This document shows, piece by piece, positions 1-12,600 of a stretch of DNA of 64,000 nt (the first letter of the stretch is position 1; the number at the start of each line of letters is the position of its first letter). The notes beneath the pieces were generated by a model. That model ran no database searches and had not been told where the DNA came from. It worked only from the letters and a program-made list of their open reading frames with translations. Source of the DNA: Flaccisagitta enflata. Taxonomy: Eukaryota; Chaetognatha; Sagittoidea; Aphragmophora. The stretch lies in NCBI GenBank assembly GCA_965153355.1, contig OZ231128.1, positions 124,001 to 188,000 on the forward strand, written 5' to 3'. Made by a program: the position numbers and the translations under genes.

Positions 1-443
<443 letters not shown>

Positions 444-447
444 AATT

Positions 448-690
448 GACGCGGCGTCACACTATCATTGCGGACAGGTGGGCAGGGGCAGCCAAACCCA
501 TCCACACCAATGCCCCACCCAACCATCTTTCCAGTACAGACACATACACACAAACCTTTAAAACGCTCGTTTTTTCCGATTCTCAACTCGCGCTTACAAA
601 CGGACGGGTGGACGGACTGACAGATGGACCAATGGACCGACCAATGGACGGACAAATCCTCTTATACAGTTACGTGTCCGCAACTGAAAA
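448..690 (-). repeat. Family A variant copy
   Basis: The ends are TTGCGGACAGGTGGGCAGGG and ACGTGTCCGCAACTG, flanking a GGAC/GGTGG-rich core. This is the GTTGCGGAC/GTCCGCAAC end variant of the A family, also seen at 56655 and 58588. Confidence 0.7.
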
Positions 691-741
691 AAGAAAAAAC
701 AAAGAAACGAAGAAACGAAGAAACAACGAAACCACGAAACC

Positions 742-872
742 ACAAAACCACGAAACAAGGAAACAAAGAAACAAAGAAACAAAGAAACAAAGAAACAAAG
801 AAACAAAGAAACAAAGAAACAAAGAAACAAAGAAACAAAGAAACAAAGAAACAAAGAAACAAAAAATAAAGA
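742..872. repeat. (GAAACAAA)n octamer microsatellite
   Basis: About 13 copies of an 8-bp unit preceded by degenerate GAAACCAC units. The same octamer occurs in reverse at 19662-19810. Confidence 0.95.
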
Positions 873-888
873 CAAAAGGAAAGTAAAA

Positions 889-1512
889 AAAGTCGCAAAA
901 GCGTCATATGGTCAGCGGTATCCGTTGTCCCTAAGTTAGTGAGTGTTAGATGCGAAGGTGAGAGGGGCAGCGGCCCCAAAGGAGCTGATGACCTATGCTT
1001 GGCTAGAATTTGAGTATTGAAGCGGGATTTCAGTCCCAAGGAAGGGATTGGAGCCATAAGGTTGGAATTGGAGCCATGATGCTGGGGTTGGAGCCATGAG
1101 GCTGTGATTGGAGTGTCAAAGCTGGTATTGTAGCCTTGGGGCTTTGATAGGAGCCTTGGGGCTGGGATTGGAGCTTTGAGGCTAAGATTGGAGCCTTGAG
1201 GCTGGGATTGGATTCTCAAGGCTGGGATTGGAGCCGCGAGACTGGGATTGGAGCCTCGAGGCTGGGATTGGAGCCTCGAGGCTGGGATTGGAGCCTTGAT
1301 GCTGGGATTGGAGCCATGACACTAGGAATGGAGCCTTGAGGCTTGGATATGAGGCCTAAGGCTGGGATATGAGCTGGAGGTTGAAGTGTAGGCTTCGAAG
1401 TCAGGGGGGGGGACGGAGAAGGAGAAGGAGGAGAAGGAGGAGGAGAAGGAGAAAGTTTCCAATATGTGTAAAAGCATAGGTAATCGGCCCCTTCGGGGCC
1501 ACTGCCCAAAAG
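889..1512. repeat. Family B copy with GAGGCTGGGATTG minisatellite core
   Basis: Left tail AGTCGCAAAAGCGT..GGTCAGCGGTATCCG, left arm GGGGCAGCGGCCCCAAAGG, a core of about 20 degenerate GGCTGGGATTGGAGCCT units (about 1015-1385), a GGAGAAGGAGGA tract, and right arm GGCCCCTTCGGGGCCACTGCCC. The arms are inverted and could pair. Confidence 0.85.
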
Positions 1513-1879
1513 AAAGAAAACAGGAAAGAAGGACAAAAAAAGAAACAAAGTAAGAAAAAAAAAAAACAAAGAGAGAGAGAGAAAGAAATAAAGAAACAAA
1601 GAATCAAAGGAACAAAAAAAAATGATTAAAGAAACAAAGTCTAAATGATCGGGAGACAAGGATGATAACAGATAGAAAGACACAGATGCAGGCAAGAGGA
1701 AGAACAAGGCCAAGTAGGCCAATAAGGTGCGCCGTGTGGATCGTCGAAAGAATGCGTTACCGACCAACCAACAGGCCGACCAACGGACGGTCGGACACAG
1801 CCAGTTATGGAAATGCTTTTACGTACCTAAAATGAAAATGAAAGAAACGATTCAAACGATGGTCTTTTTCTTATGGAGA

Positions 1880-2290
1880 CAATGCTTTGGTTGATGACCA
1901 AGAAGCAGTAACACTTATTGCAGAAAACGCAGCCAGAAATTGACAGACACAATTAGAAGAATAGAATAGTAGTGCAACCATGTCTTTGTCAAAGACGTAG
2001 ACAGAAAGAATGACTGTGACACCGCATGGAATGAATTTGGTGCTAAACATGTGACATATATGGAGAGACAGATGGATGAACAGACATATGAAACAACATA
2101 GTTGCAAAGGAGGCTCTCAAAACAAGTTAATCGATCATAGGATCTCAACGTGGCCAAAAACAGCGGAGAAACGCGGTTTTTGCAAAGGCATAGCGGACCG
2201 GCGGACCAACGGGCCAACAAGCCAACGGACTGATGGATGAACAGACAGGTGGACAGACCCTCTTATAGATATGCGAGGACGCGACGAAAA
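1880..2290 (-). repeat. Family F repeat copy
   Basis: Reverse-complement blocks shared with 15640-15945 include the sequence around GGTGCTAAACATGTGACAT and AGCGGAGAAACGCGGTTTTT. The left end carries a GGAC/CCAAC minisatellite and a CTCTTATAGATATG terminus resembling variant A ends. Confidence 0.6.
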
Positions 2291-2536
2291 AAATGGCCAA
2301 GCTGAAGGTAGTTTGATGGGAGAAAATTCAGAGGAGATATGATAATCTAACTTGTTTTGACTTTTACATCTTCGGTAAAATAAGATGAATGGCTTACTGC
2401 GGATATATAACTCGACCTTTTCCCTCAAAATGATGTACAATAAAATGTTTAATGGAAAAAGTAAGCGATGTCGTGATATGGGCTTTGTACCATGCACGTC
2501 GCACCACAATAAGTAGATTTGGCCTAAATGGCTAAA

Positions 2537-3050
2537 CAGTCAGCGGACAAAACACGATAGGTATATATATCACTCTGTTGATTTTGATCCAACCCACTGA
2601 TGTTGAGCAGAATGCTGTAAATAATAACTGGTTGTTGAAATTACAGCCGGCTGTTCAGTTTCAAAATTGACAAAAATCCAGCTCTCACCAAAAAGAATGA
2701 GACCTGCAGGTTCATAATCCTTATGAAATTCTGAGAAGTTTGACATGTCACACTTAACACTTTTTGTAAGAAATGTTTTTTTTAACATTGCATTAAATAT
2801 TCATAAAAAAAAATTCTCATGTAAAAATATATGTTGTGACTTATCAAACTTTTCAGAATGTCATCATGATTATGAATCTGCAGGTGTCATTCTATTTGGT
2901 GGAAGTTGGATTTTTGCCAACTTTGCAATTTAACAGCCGGCTGTAATTTCAATAACCAGTTGTTGTTTACAGCATTCTGTTCAACATCAGTGGGTTGGAT
3001 CAAAACCAATGGAGTGATATATATACCTATTGTGTTTTGTCCGCTGACTG
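2537..3050. mobile_element. Long-TIR foldback element, Mutator-like
   Basis: Two inverted arms of about 230 bp each span almost the whole 514-bp element, starting CAGTCAGCGGACAAAACAC and ending GTGTTTTGTCCGCTGACTG. The flanks carry a perfect direct duplication TAAATGGCTAAA (2525-2536 and 3051-3062), or 10 bp if one base is assigned to the TIR. Long TIRs and a 9-11 bp class duplication suggest Mutator-like elements. No transposase is encoded. Confidence 0.8.
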
Positions 3051-3229
3051 TAAATGGCTAAATGAGATGTGACTGTTCTCCAGCAAGTTGATTTAGCTTG
3101 TCAGTTTTCAAACCACCACCAGCCCTGATCTCCGTCCATGGTACCTATATCCACTTGCAAGTGTATCAACAGTTGAACTACATCTACATAAATCAATAAA
3201 AATTGAAAATTTCTAACAGTTCCGCCAAC

Positions 3230-3372
3230 CTAATAGTTGTGATGGGTCCGGATAAAACACCATTGAGCGCTGCAAAGGCTCTCATCCTCTATCAAGATAA
3301 GGGTTGAGTAGTTATGGTATGGTAAGTAATGGTAGTAAGGGTTGAGTAGTAATGTTGTCCAACTTTCATAAG
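3230..3372 (+). repeat. Family E copy
   Basis: Blocks AGTTGTGATGGGTCCGGAT, AACACCA, hairpin GAGCgctgcaaagGCTC, CTCATCC and GTAATGTTGTCCAACTTTCA are those of the E family at 49384, 49941 and 59470. Confidence 0.8.
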
Positions 3373-3614
3373 CACTCACATCAGGCATCGAGGTTTTGGA
3401 GCGATGGTGCATTGAGGAACGGGGTATTAGAGTAAAGGGGCATCGTGGTATCAGGGGGAGAAGGTGGGAGCCGGAACGTGGTATCAGGGTATCCAAGTAC
3501 CCAAACGTCGGCGCTTTTTCAATTTTTTTGCCAATAAATGTTTTCAATGTTTTGTATTACGTAAATTATATGTGCCTACAAATTGAAAGGGTTCTTTTTT
3601 CGGAAAAGAAAAAA

Positions 3615-3678
3615 AATCTTAGGAGCTCTATTGCTCTAACTGGTGTTTAATCCGGACCCTTCTCAGCTATCCTTTTAA
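3615..3678 (-). repeat. Family E partial copy, inverted relative to 3230
   Basis: Reverse complement reads AAAAGGATAGCTGAG..GGTCCGGATTAAACACCAGT, with stem GAGC..GCTC. It faces the copy at 3230, so the pair may be the ends of a larger element of about 450 bp. Confidence 0.65.
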
Positions 3679-4154
3679 TTATCAAAAATTCATCTCAAAC
3701 CTCACCAAAGAGTGGTTCAACAGATACAAATCAACAGCGAGAATGACTGACAATTGTCAGTTATTCGCTAAATGTGCAAGTGACAAGAAAGAGTACCAGA
3801 TATGAGTACTGAATTGTGCTCCCACATTCCCACACCTACGTATCTGATGATCTTTTCGTTGCAAAATGCTCATAACACCCATAACCTTGATCTTTACCAA
3901 TTGAGTATTATCCACCATGCATTTAATGCTATGTATTACGTTAATGTTATATAGCAGCAAATTTAAGTTTGTTTAATCTTTATTTTAGTTATCGTGATTG
4001 TAAAGTGTTTCTTGTGATTGTGTAGACGGCCGTAAAGATGGAAACGATCAGAAATTGTGTCCTTGACTCGATGGCCCCGAAGGAAACAAAATTGGCTTCC
4101 TCAAAAAATTGAGTCGTTTTTTATCTGTCTCTCTTTGATCTCTGTGTCTCACTT

Positions 4155-4157
4155 CTT

Positions 4158-4243
<86 letters not shown>
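4155..4243. repeat. (CT)n microsatellite
   Basis: About 85 bp of pure CT. Confidence 0.97.
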
Positions 4244-4245
<2 letters not shown>

Positions 4246-4464
4246 AGTCAATGGTGCAGTAAGTCTCTTTCTAGATGCGCCCTCTATAACAGGCTGTGTC
4301 GGTCGGTCACTTATCTTTTAAGAAATGAGCGGCGCCAATCTTTATTTATTCAATCCTATACAATGTTTATTCATAGAAATGTTTAAGGCCGGATACACGG
4401 CAAGCATAGACATTTCCCATTGTTTTTCTATGCAAAATACTTTCCCTGTCCCTAAACAAGCCGT

Positions 4465-4605
4465 TTTGGTTTGTTTGTTGGTTGGCTGGTTTGTTGGTTG
4501 GTTGGTTGGTTGGTTGGTTGGTTGGTTGGTTGGTTGGTTGATTGGTTGGTTGTTTAGGTTGGTTGGTTGGTTGGTTGGTTTGTTTATTTGTTTGTTTATT
4601 TGTTT
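4465..4605. repeat. (GGTT)n / (GTTT)n microsatellite
   Basis: Tandem TTGG units grade into TTTG and TTTA units. Confidence 0.95.
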
Positions 4606-4738
4606 GAATGTGTGTTTATTTGCTTTGCTTTTCTTTCGTTTGCTTTGTTTTGCTCCCCTCTTTTGTCTTTTTCATATTGAACTTTTTTCTCTTTTGTTTT
4701 TCGATTTAACCTAAACACCAACCTTTTCTCTAGGCTGA

Positions 4739-4984
<246 letters not shown>

Positions 4985-5085
4985 CTTCATGCTTTATATA
5001 TGTCAGAGACACACACAAACACGAGCCAATTGGAAAACATAGGCGATAAACAACATCCTCAAAGCGCATTTTAATCATAACGCGC

Positions 5086-5360
5086 CTGTGAGCGTGTTTC
5101 TACCTACGACAGCAAACGCGATCCTCGCGTGTTAATCGCGTTAACAGCCTGAACACATAATTTTTGAATATCTCACAGTGAGTGAACGGAGCGAGCGAGC
5201 ATAGCAAAGAGGAGCGCTGCGGAGTGAGTGAGTGGAGCAAGCGCAGCACAGCAGAGTGCTGCAGAGAGAGTGATTGGAGTGAGCCATGCGAGCGAGCGAA
5301 CATAGCGAGCGACCGAATGGCCCGTTAAAAACGCGGTTGTCTGTGACTAGAAACGCGCTG
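5086..5360 (-). repeat. Family D copy
   Basis: Reverse orientation: AGCGTGTTTCTA.. at one end and GACTAGAAACGCGCT at the other. The core is a GAGCGAGCGAGC/AGTGAGTGAGTGG low-complexity block, followed by TGGCCCGTTAAAAACGCG. The same order recurs at eight further sites. Confidence 0.8.
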
Positions 5361-5492
5361 TTTGAAGAGGAGGCGGCGCCGCAGGAGAGAAAAACAGGCG
5401 CCTATCGGTGATACTTTGCTCCTTGATGCCGCCAAAGTCAAAACAAAGCAATTTCTAATGCCAAATTCATACAAAAATAGAAAAATAGATGC

Positions 5493-5548
<56 letters not shown>

Positions 5549-5581
5549 AGGAAAGAAAGAAAGAGAGAAAGAAAGAAAGAG

Positions 5582-5620
<39 letters not shown>

Positions 5621-5625
5621 ATGAA

Positions 5626-5688
<63 letters not shown>

Positions 5689-5701
5689 AAGACAGACAGA
5701 T

Positions 5702-5772
<71 letters not shown>

Positions 5773-5880
5773 ACGAAAGAACGAAAGAAAGAAAGAAAGA
5801 AAGACACATAGAAAGAAAGATCGAAAGAAAGAAAGAAAGAAAGGAAAAAAAAAAGAAAAAAAGAAAAAAAGAAAGAAAGA
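5493..5880. repeat. (GAAA)n - (GACA)n - (GAAA)n compound microsatellite
   Basis: A GACA block (about 5629-5700) sits between two GAAA blocks. Long open frames here are translations of the repeat. Confidence 0.97.
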
Positions 5881-6099
5881 ATACGAAGGATAGCGTTTGT
5901 AAAAAACGACTGAATTCCACACACAACTCCTACAGTATAGTAAAATCGTACAATAATGTGTAGTTCCATACACCATTTGCGATAAACCTTTATTGACGAA
6001 AAAAGCCTTAATAGGTAATCCACATTTCACCGCGATTCTGTGTCTTCTAAAGCAAACCTGATCTGGTTGTTGGCAGATATATGCGCATATGCCGGCGAA

Positions 6100-6470
6100 A
6101 AACCACCTCGGCGACGCGACGGCGACGCGACGGCGACGCCCCGCAGGTTTCAAGGGAAATCTTGGGAGGATGAAAGCCAAACCACCGCCGCCGCCGCCGC
6201 CGCCGCCACCGCGAAAATGCAGATACACCGGCAGATACACCGGCTACCGACTTCCCCAACTTTCGATTGCCGGCTTTCCCATTATCCGGCTGCCGACTCC
6301 CCCGACTTCCGACTGCCGACTCCCCCAACTTCCGGCTGGCGAATTCTCCAACTTCCGGCTACCGACTTCCCCAACTTCCGGCTGCCGACTTCCCCAACTT
6401 CCGGCTGCCGACTTCTCCAACTTCCGGCTGCCGACGCCCCCAACTTCCGGCTCCCCGCCGACACATGAGA
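6100..6470. repeat. GC-rich 23-bp minisatellite with GGCGACGCGAC and CCG repeats
   Basis: Units of CCAACTTCCGGCTGCCGACTTCC-type sequence with a 23-bp period occupy about 6237-6455. They are preceded by GGCGACGCGAC repeats (6110-6142) and a CCG run (6185-6212). A 23-bp period keeps several frames open on both strands, which explains the Pro/Gly-rich open frames here. Confidence 0.88.
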
Positions 6471-6559
6471 TCTGTCGGCAACGCAGCTTTGTTGGATTTG
6501 TTGAAAACGAAAATTACTAATTCGTTCCCGGCAGTGGTCGATGATTCCACATGGGACAG

Positions 6560-7560
6560 TTTTGCTGGTTTCTAGATTCTGTCCATCCCCTCCCTCAGAC
6601 CAAAATCAGCCCTTTTACACTCTATACCAGCCATCAAATTTACCGACCTTGTCCTCATTTCAGCCTCTGGAACCCCAGATCATGGCCCAGAACCACTGAA
6701 AATAAGCACTGAAATAAACTGTTGCAGCTGTTGAAACAGTGTTTTTTTTTTTTTACAAAATCTGCTTTCTTGACAGCTTTATCAGCCCTTCTTGTCCTAA
6801 TTCATCTCGGTAAATGGACCATATTTTTTCTATCAAGTTAACATTTTTTTTCTTTGACCAAATTGAGTGACTGTAGTTTACATTGGTGGTTGAATGGAGG
6901 ATCTGCATGTGTCACCAAACACTTTTTATGTATCAATTGAGAAAAATATTGGCTTTAAGGTCAGCAGAAGCCTGAATGGTGTGCAAAGTCATTTAAAATA
7001 TTAGAGGATTCTTCCAAACAGACGCTGTCATTTAATGTGTTGGTCTGCGTATGTCTGAGCACTTTGTAAAGATGCGAGGAAAAAGTTAAGCTAACCAGCT
7101 GTTTTTTCTGAAACAAAGCACTCTATTTTTGATTATGAATTGTGTTTCATGATGAGAAAACGTTTGCCTTGGGAGCCAAAGGCCATCCATAATTTTTCTA
7201 TTAGCAGGAGCAATAAAATTTAAAAATCTTTTTTTAAGTCGCGCAATCCTCTCCTGAGATTGAATGCAGTAAACCTTCAAAGAAGGGCTGGCTAGTTTAT
7301 GGCCTTTTCTTTGTTATGTAAAGCCTGTGAACTCCTCAATGAGCCAAGGAACATTGAAAATCAGCACTAAATAATCAATTGGTCCTCTATAAGTCTGCCA
7401 CCTCAGCTCTTAAATATGCCCAAGCAAAGACGTATTGTTGCTCAATCCCAGCCCCAAAAGCAGTAATGAGGAGGAACACCCAAATGACAACAATGTCCAA
7501 CTAAAGAAAAAAGTGTAAAACTTGAATTAAAACTAAATAAACGAGTGTGGCGGGGTCACA
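6560..7560. other. Unrecognised AT-rich intergenic sequence
   Basis: No coding frame, splice pattern or repeat family was recognised in this kilobase. Confidence 0.5.
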
Positions 7561-7784
7561 ATATCGTTGGAAACTGATGAGCAGGGGCATCCAACCCTCT
7601 TCCACCCCCCCCCACACACACACACAAAGCCTCTCACAGACTTGCGGGTCCACAACTAAAAATCATCCTGTGTAGAACTATAGGTCATCTACTAATCTAG
7701 GACGATCGCACTTATTACTTCTCATACCTACATACACAACTTTGGGGAATTGGGTACCGCTGACCATGTAACGCTTTTGCTACT
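7560..7784. repeat. Remnants of family A and B ends
   Basis: The segment near 7560-7620 (GGCGGGGTCACAATATCG..GAGCAGGGGCATCC) resembles a worn A-variant end. 7745-7782 (GGTACCGCTGACCATGTAAC) is the B/C tail. Confidence 0.55.
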
Positions 7785-7785
7785 A

Positions 7786-8385
7786 CAGTGCGATGCATAA
7801 AAAATGATACAAGCCAAAGTTCATGTTTAAGGGACTCAAAATCAACTTTTTTGGGTTCTTCTTGAGAGCATTTGAAAGAGCTTCAAAAAACAGAGTCATT
7901 GTTACCAAGCCCAAAGAGTTTGATCAATTTGTTCAGATTCTATGATAAAACAAAGACAAGTTAACAAAATCAGCAATGAAAATTGTGACCTTTTTTTGCT
8001 GCCATCAAGAAAGGAATGTTTTTACTTAAATTAACATAACTCTTAAGCGAATTGAGCTACAGATGCCAGATACGACTCAAATGGAAGTATTTTGAAGGGC
8101 TTTCAAAATGTCATGGATTTTTATCAGGATAAAGTCAATTCAAAGAATCTAGATATGAGTAAGGTCAATTTTAAGAGTCATTTGAAGATCTTGCATCAAT
8201 TGACAACACCTAGTTTTCAATTCATGATAAAATCTAGTCAAATTGATCAAAATGTCTGTGATTGGTGCTAATTACTTCATTTCTTCTAACTCTTTAGATT
8301 CCTCATGGAAAAAAGTTTTTTATGTGATTATTGAGCATAGAAATCTCGAATATAAAGTTTGTATCTTTTTTTATGCATCGCACTG
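7786..8385. mobile_element. Tc1/mariner-like MITE, 600 bp
   Basis: Terminal inverted repeats CAGTGCGATGCATAAAAAA (perfect for 19 bp, extending to about 30 bp with GATACAA) are flanked on both sides by TA. The CAGT start and TA target are typical of Tc1/mariner. The interior is AT-rich without a transposase and contains the GAATTGAGCTACAGATGCC motif shared with other elements. Confidence 0.8.
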
Positions 8386-9100
8386 TATTTCATTTACCAT
8401 TGTTTATATAAGCATTGACAACGGGAAGTTGAATGCACCAATGGCATTAAAAGGTAAAATAAGCTAAATACACCAATGACATTCAAAGGTAAAATAAGTT
8501 TTTTTTATGCGTGGTTTATGATCCATTCCATGGATCTAAAAAAAAGCACATGAATATTACACAACAAACATTTTTGAATATTTTAATAACACAATCTAGC
8601 TTTCTTACTGCTAATATCAAAATCAAAAATATCTAAAAAAAAAGTAAAAGCTGCATGACGAAAAAAGAGAGAAAAGTGACAACAAGGCCGGATACACGGC
8701 TACCATACGACTAAAAAAAAAGACGCACTTTTGAATGACTAATTTTGCCTATGAATATGAAAAAAACTTATGAAAATCATAGGTAATTTGAAAGCCCTTT
8801 GAAAGTACTTTCATTTGGCGCCAATCTGGTATTTCTATCTTTATTCGTTTAGGAATGGCATTAGTTTGAGTAAAAACATTGCCCATTTCAGTTTCGCAAT
8901 CCCTATATAAAAATGCATTTTCACTAAATAGTGCTTCTCTTTGCAGTGCTCTAGCTTCTAAACCGTTTGAGATACAGACCTGGGATTGGTCTAGATTGAA
9001 AGATTTTTTGAAAATCTTTCAAAATGTCTTTGTCAAAAATTGTTAAAATTATTTTTGATATCTGTTTTGTCAACAAATAGATAGCTGCGTCTTTTTTTTT
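8386..9100. other. AT-rich sequence with repeat fragments
   Basis: 8684-8712 is a solo fragment of an A-family end (AAGGCCGGATACACGGCTACC). 8949-9030 carries the TTTGAGATACAGACCTGGGATTGG-type motif. There is nothing else recognisable. Confidence 0.55.
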
Positions 9101-9106
9101 TGATCC

Positions 9107-9318
9107 ACGTGGTACCCCAGTCGCGTGCGGGTGGGCAGGGGCCATAGTTGAGGTTACCAGATCATTTGGGCAGGAGCAGTGATGCCAAAAACCCCAAAAA
9201 CCCAAAAAAAGTAAAGTGTGACGGACCGACGGACGGACGGACGGACGGACGGACGGACCGACGGACGGACCGACGGACCGACAAAGCGGGGTGTAGAGTC
9301 GCGTAGCACGCGACTGAA
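9107..9318 (-). repeat. Family A copy just downstream of the receptor gene
   Basis: Starts CCCAGTCGCGTGCGGGTGGG, carries GGGCAGGAGCAGTGATG, a GGAC minisatellite (9218-9280) and ends TAGAGTCGCGTAGCACGCGA. It lies about 130 bp past the receptor stop codon and may fall in its 3' UTR. Confidence 0.85.
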
Positions 9319-9443
9319 AAGAGAGACACAAATCACTGATAATTGAGCAAAAATTATTAAAAACAAATAAATTTGCCATTAGAAGCGGTTACATATGCGG
9401 TTTTGGCAGCGGCCTGAAAGAAATAATGCTTCTGAAGCAATGT

Positions 9444-9608
9444 TTACGTATCAAGGGAATACGTAACCACAATCGAGTCGCCATCCTTCCAATCGAGACT
9501 GGACAAATTAGTGGATCTTTCAAGCAACTTTCCTTCGTATCTCACCACCAAATCTTCGCACTTGGTTTTTTTCCGAATTGCAAGAGGCAATTTTGAAAAC
9601 ACCATTCC
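9444..9608 (-). CDS. Exon 3: C-terminal half of a ubiquitin/SUMO-like domain
   Basis: A strong acceptor (TATTTTGTTTTCAG) at 9609-9622 opens this exon in phase 0, matching the phase-0 donor at 11289; intron 2 is 1680 bp. The 54 residues contain VRYEGKLLERSTNLSSLDW followed by KDGDSIVV. This is the pattern of the second half of ubiquitin/SUMO-like folds (beta-3, a GKxL turn, TLxxL, then DGDxIxV). Joined to LKLEVKFKANSNVKAIQ at the end of exon 2 it completes a beta-grasp unit of about 72 residues. There is no C-terminal diglycine, so it should be a built-in interaction domain and not a conjugatable modifier. The stop codon is at 9444-9446. Confidence 0.65.
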   Translation of the reverse strand, partial: GMVFSKLPLAIRKKTKCEDLVVRYEGKLLERSTNLSSLDWKDGDSIVVTYSLDT

Positions 9609-12600
9609 CTGAAAACAAAATAACATGACTTGTTAATAATCATAAATAATTGTCCTTGTAGTAAATAAGTAAAACATTGGAATGAAACAACAAGAAAACA
9701 AGGCCATGTATGGTTTTAGATATGAGATATTCCTAGAATTCAAGAATTTAGCAACAAAACAGCCTGATATGATATATTCAGTACTTGTCACATGACACTG
9801 AACATCCCAACAACCCCAGAAACAACCAGAAGCTTATGGGAACGAGGATATTACAATATATTTGATAATCATCAAAAGATTCAAATGATCTTACTATCTT
9901 AGAATTAAAAAAGTTTCCGCACATTTACCTATATATCTCAAACTAGAATCAACAAATCATCAAAAAATCAGTGAGACTATTAAAGCCTTTCAAATTTGCA
10001 AGCAATCTACGCAAACTGCATTTCTCTAGCTCAATCCATTAAAAAGTTAATCAACTTTGAAAAATGTTTCAATTTTGCATTTGCCATTTCTATACAATCT
10101 TGAAATGATAACACTTTTTTTTCTTCATATCACGTCTAAACGCATTGAGCTAGACAGATGCGGTTTGCATAGACTGCTTGCAAATTCGAAGAGCTACATT
10201 TATGTCACCAATTTTCTTATGATTTGTTAAATCCCTTTGGCGCTATAAATGTAAACGTAGCAAGAGGAAACATCAAGAAAATCGCTAGAAAAGTTAGGAA
10301 CGCCATTACTCCAGAGAACTTAAAGAAGCTGTGCAAACTACTTCCCTTATGAATGGCGGCAGTGATTTAGTCAAAAGGGGCTAAAATAAAGTATTCATGA
10401 ATTTGCAATTGCTTTATGCTCATCTTTACGTCAATAAATGAACTAATGCTACAGGTGGAAAATTTTCTATTTCTAAGATAGTAAGGGCAATTAGGCCGTG
10501 CAACCGCAGGAATGCCCTTGCAGCTAGTTTATATCCATACTATCTAGCTCAAAAGCATAGACACAGGATAAGCATATTCAATAAATAATAAGGAATAAAA
10601 TTCTGGAATACAATTGGTACTGAGTGTGTCCCCCTGGGCAGTAACAACCGCTTTCATACGCCTTGGCATGCTTTTAAAGAGAGATTTGAGGTAAATTAGC
10701 AAAATCTTTCCCAACTTTTTTCAGCCCTGCTTTCGACGTTGCACAATCTTTTTTTTTAAGATGCTTCATTTGAGGCTAAAGCAATTCAATAGGGTTTAGA
10801 TTGGGGTTGTTTCCAGGCCAACCACCGAAGAGGTTGACGCCTTGTTTTGTGTGTCATTGCGTCTTTGTAATAGCGCAATGTACTGGAGTGCCATCTTTAA
10901 TTAATAAACTGCTTTTTTTGTCATCTTGGATTTGAAGTAGCAAACTTTTTACGTCTGTCATTTCTAAACGCTTTGACTTAGAAGAATGTGGCTGGTGCCA
11001 TTTAATAAAGAAATTGATCTAGTTTCTGGATCTTACTTATTTTGTTATTGATGTTTTATTCTAAGCAGAGATGTTGCCCAAAACGCTTGTGTCCATACTT
11101 TTTAGCTAGATAGTACTGCGCCATTTAGCACTTTGTTGTCAAATTCAAACCAAGACGGTTCATTCAAATATTGTAATCTGTGTTGAAAATGAAAGAGAAA
11201 AAATGGTGGAAAACTATTTTTCATTGGTATCAAATGAAATGTTATGCTATATAAATTTTTTTCGTTGCGCCAAACTGTAACCCCAAACCTGAATGGCTTT
11301 GACATTGCTGTTGGCTTTGAACTTGACTTCTAGCTTCAACGCGCCCTCCTCAGGATTTGAGTCATCTTTAATTTGAGGGACAATGACCAACAGCTTGAAT
11401 ATCGACACAAAAACTTTCGCGCCTTCCAGAATTTTAGAGTCCACGACGATTCTTTTTTCATTTTCATCTTGAATTCTGAGCATCTGTTTCGGGATGGTCT
11501 TCCAGATTACCGCGGCTTTTTCCACCACCGCCTTTAATACGTCACTTCCTTTCATGATGCTGTTGGGAGGATTTGGCGATGAGGGAGTCACGGCAATCAC
11601 TTCCTCCTCTGTTTCCTCTTTCAAATCTTCGAATATGGCGCGAATGGCATTTGTACTCGCTAATGGTGGAAATTGGTGACTAGTAAAATACCGTTTTTCG
11701 TATTCCACATAAGATTGCAAATATACATTTTTTCTAAATTCTTCTGGTGAACAAAATTTTTCATAGGAACTCAGCGCGTGCAAGTAAAGGAAAGGATAAA
11801 TCTTACTGAAATAACTGATATTCTGTTCTTGGGTATGCGGCATGGTTTCAAAAACGTCCTTTATTGCTTGGGAAATCTCTTCTCCATGGGCCGAAACATT
11901 TCGGCAAAAGCGTATCAATTGGTTGAAGGAATTGATGATATATCCATTTCCTCGCGCTCCAAAGGCCGACTGAAGAGCTGGATGAAGGAGATGAAACCAA
12001 TTGCCATTGCCACCAATAATCATTTCTGCATAATTTTCCAAATCGACCAAAAATGAGTTGTCATATGGCTCATTATTCATTTTCATCTCGTTTATGTTCT
12101 TTATCTGAGAATTGATGGCATTTACGTCCTCCATTCTGTTGTGTTTCTCTCTGAATGCCGGCGATGATAACGCTTCCTCCGCGGACAGTCTTTTCAGTAA
12201 TGCCAAAATCAACACTCTAAACTCCACATCCAAGATTAAATCAAGGTCTTCATCTCTTAGTGGTCGATTTGGCACGTCTTCCTTTAAAGTGAAGATGCTG
12301 AAGAGCAAGTAGGCGGCATCTTCAAGGTCTTTGCCAAAAGACCCACTTTCTGATACCTCAGTTAGAATTATATCATCGTCTATCGCGAATGTCACATCTC
12401 TGTCAATCCTAAATGCCTGATCAAAATCTCCCAATTTCAAAACAAAATTTGTTTCTTTGTCATTGGATGACAAATAACAGCAATGAACATTGATGTTGTT
12501 ATGACATACACCAAGAGAGTGTAAGTATTTTAATGCTGAAATAAGATCCTTGGCTATGCTGGTTCCTTTTAACTGGATATTCATGCCTTGAAGTAATGTT

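Noticed and set aside
6040-6520. Pro/Gly-rich open frames in several frames
   Set aside because: A 23-bp minisatellite keeps several frames free of stops; the repeating peptide is the same sequence in shifted frames.
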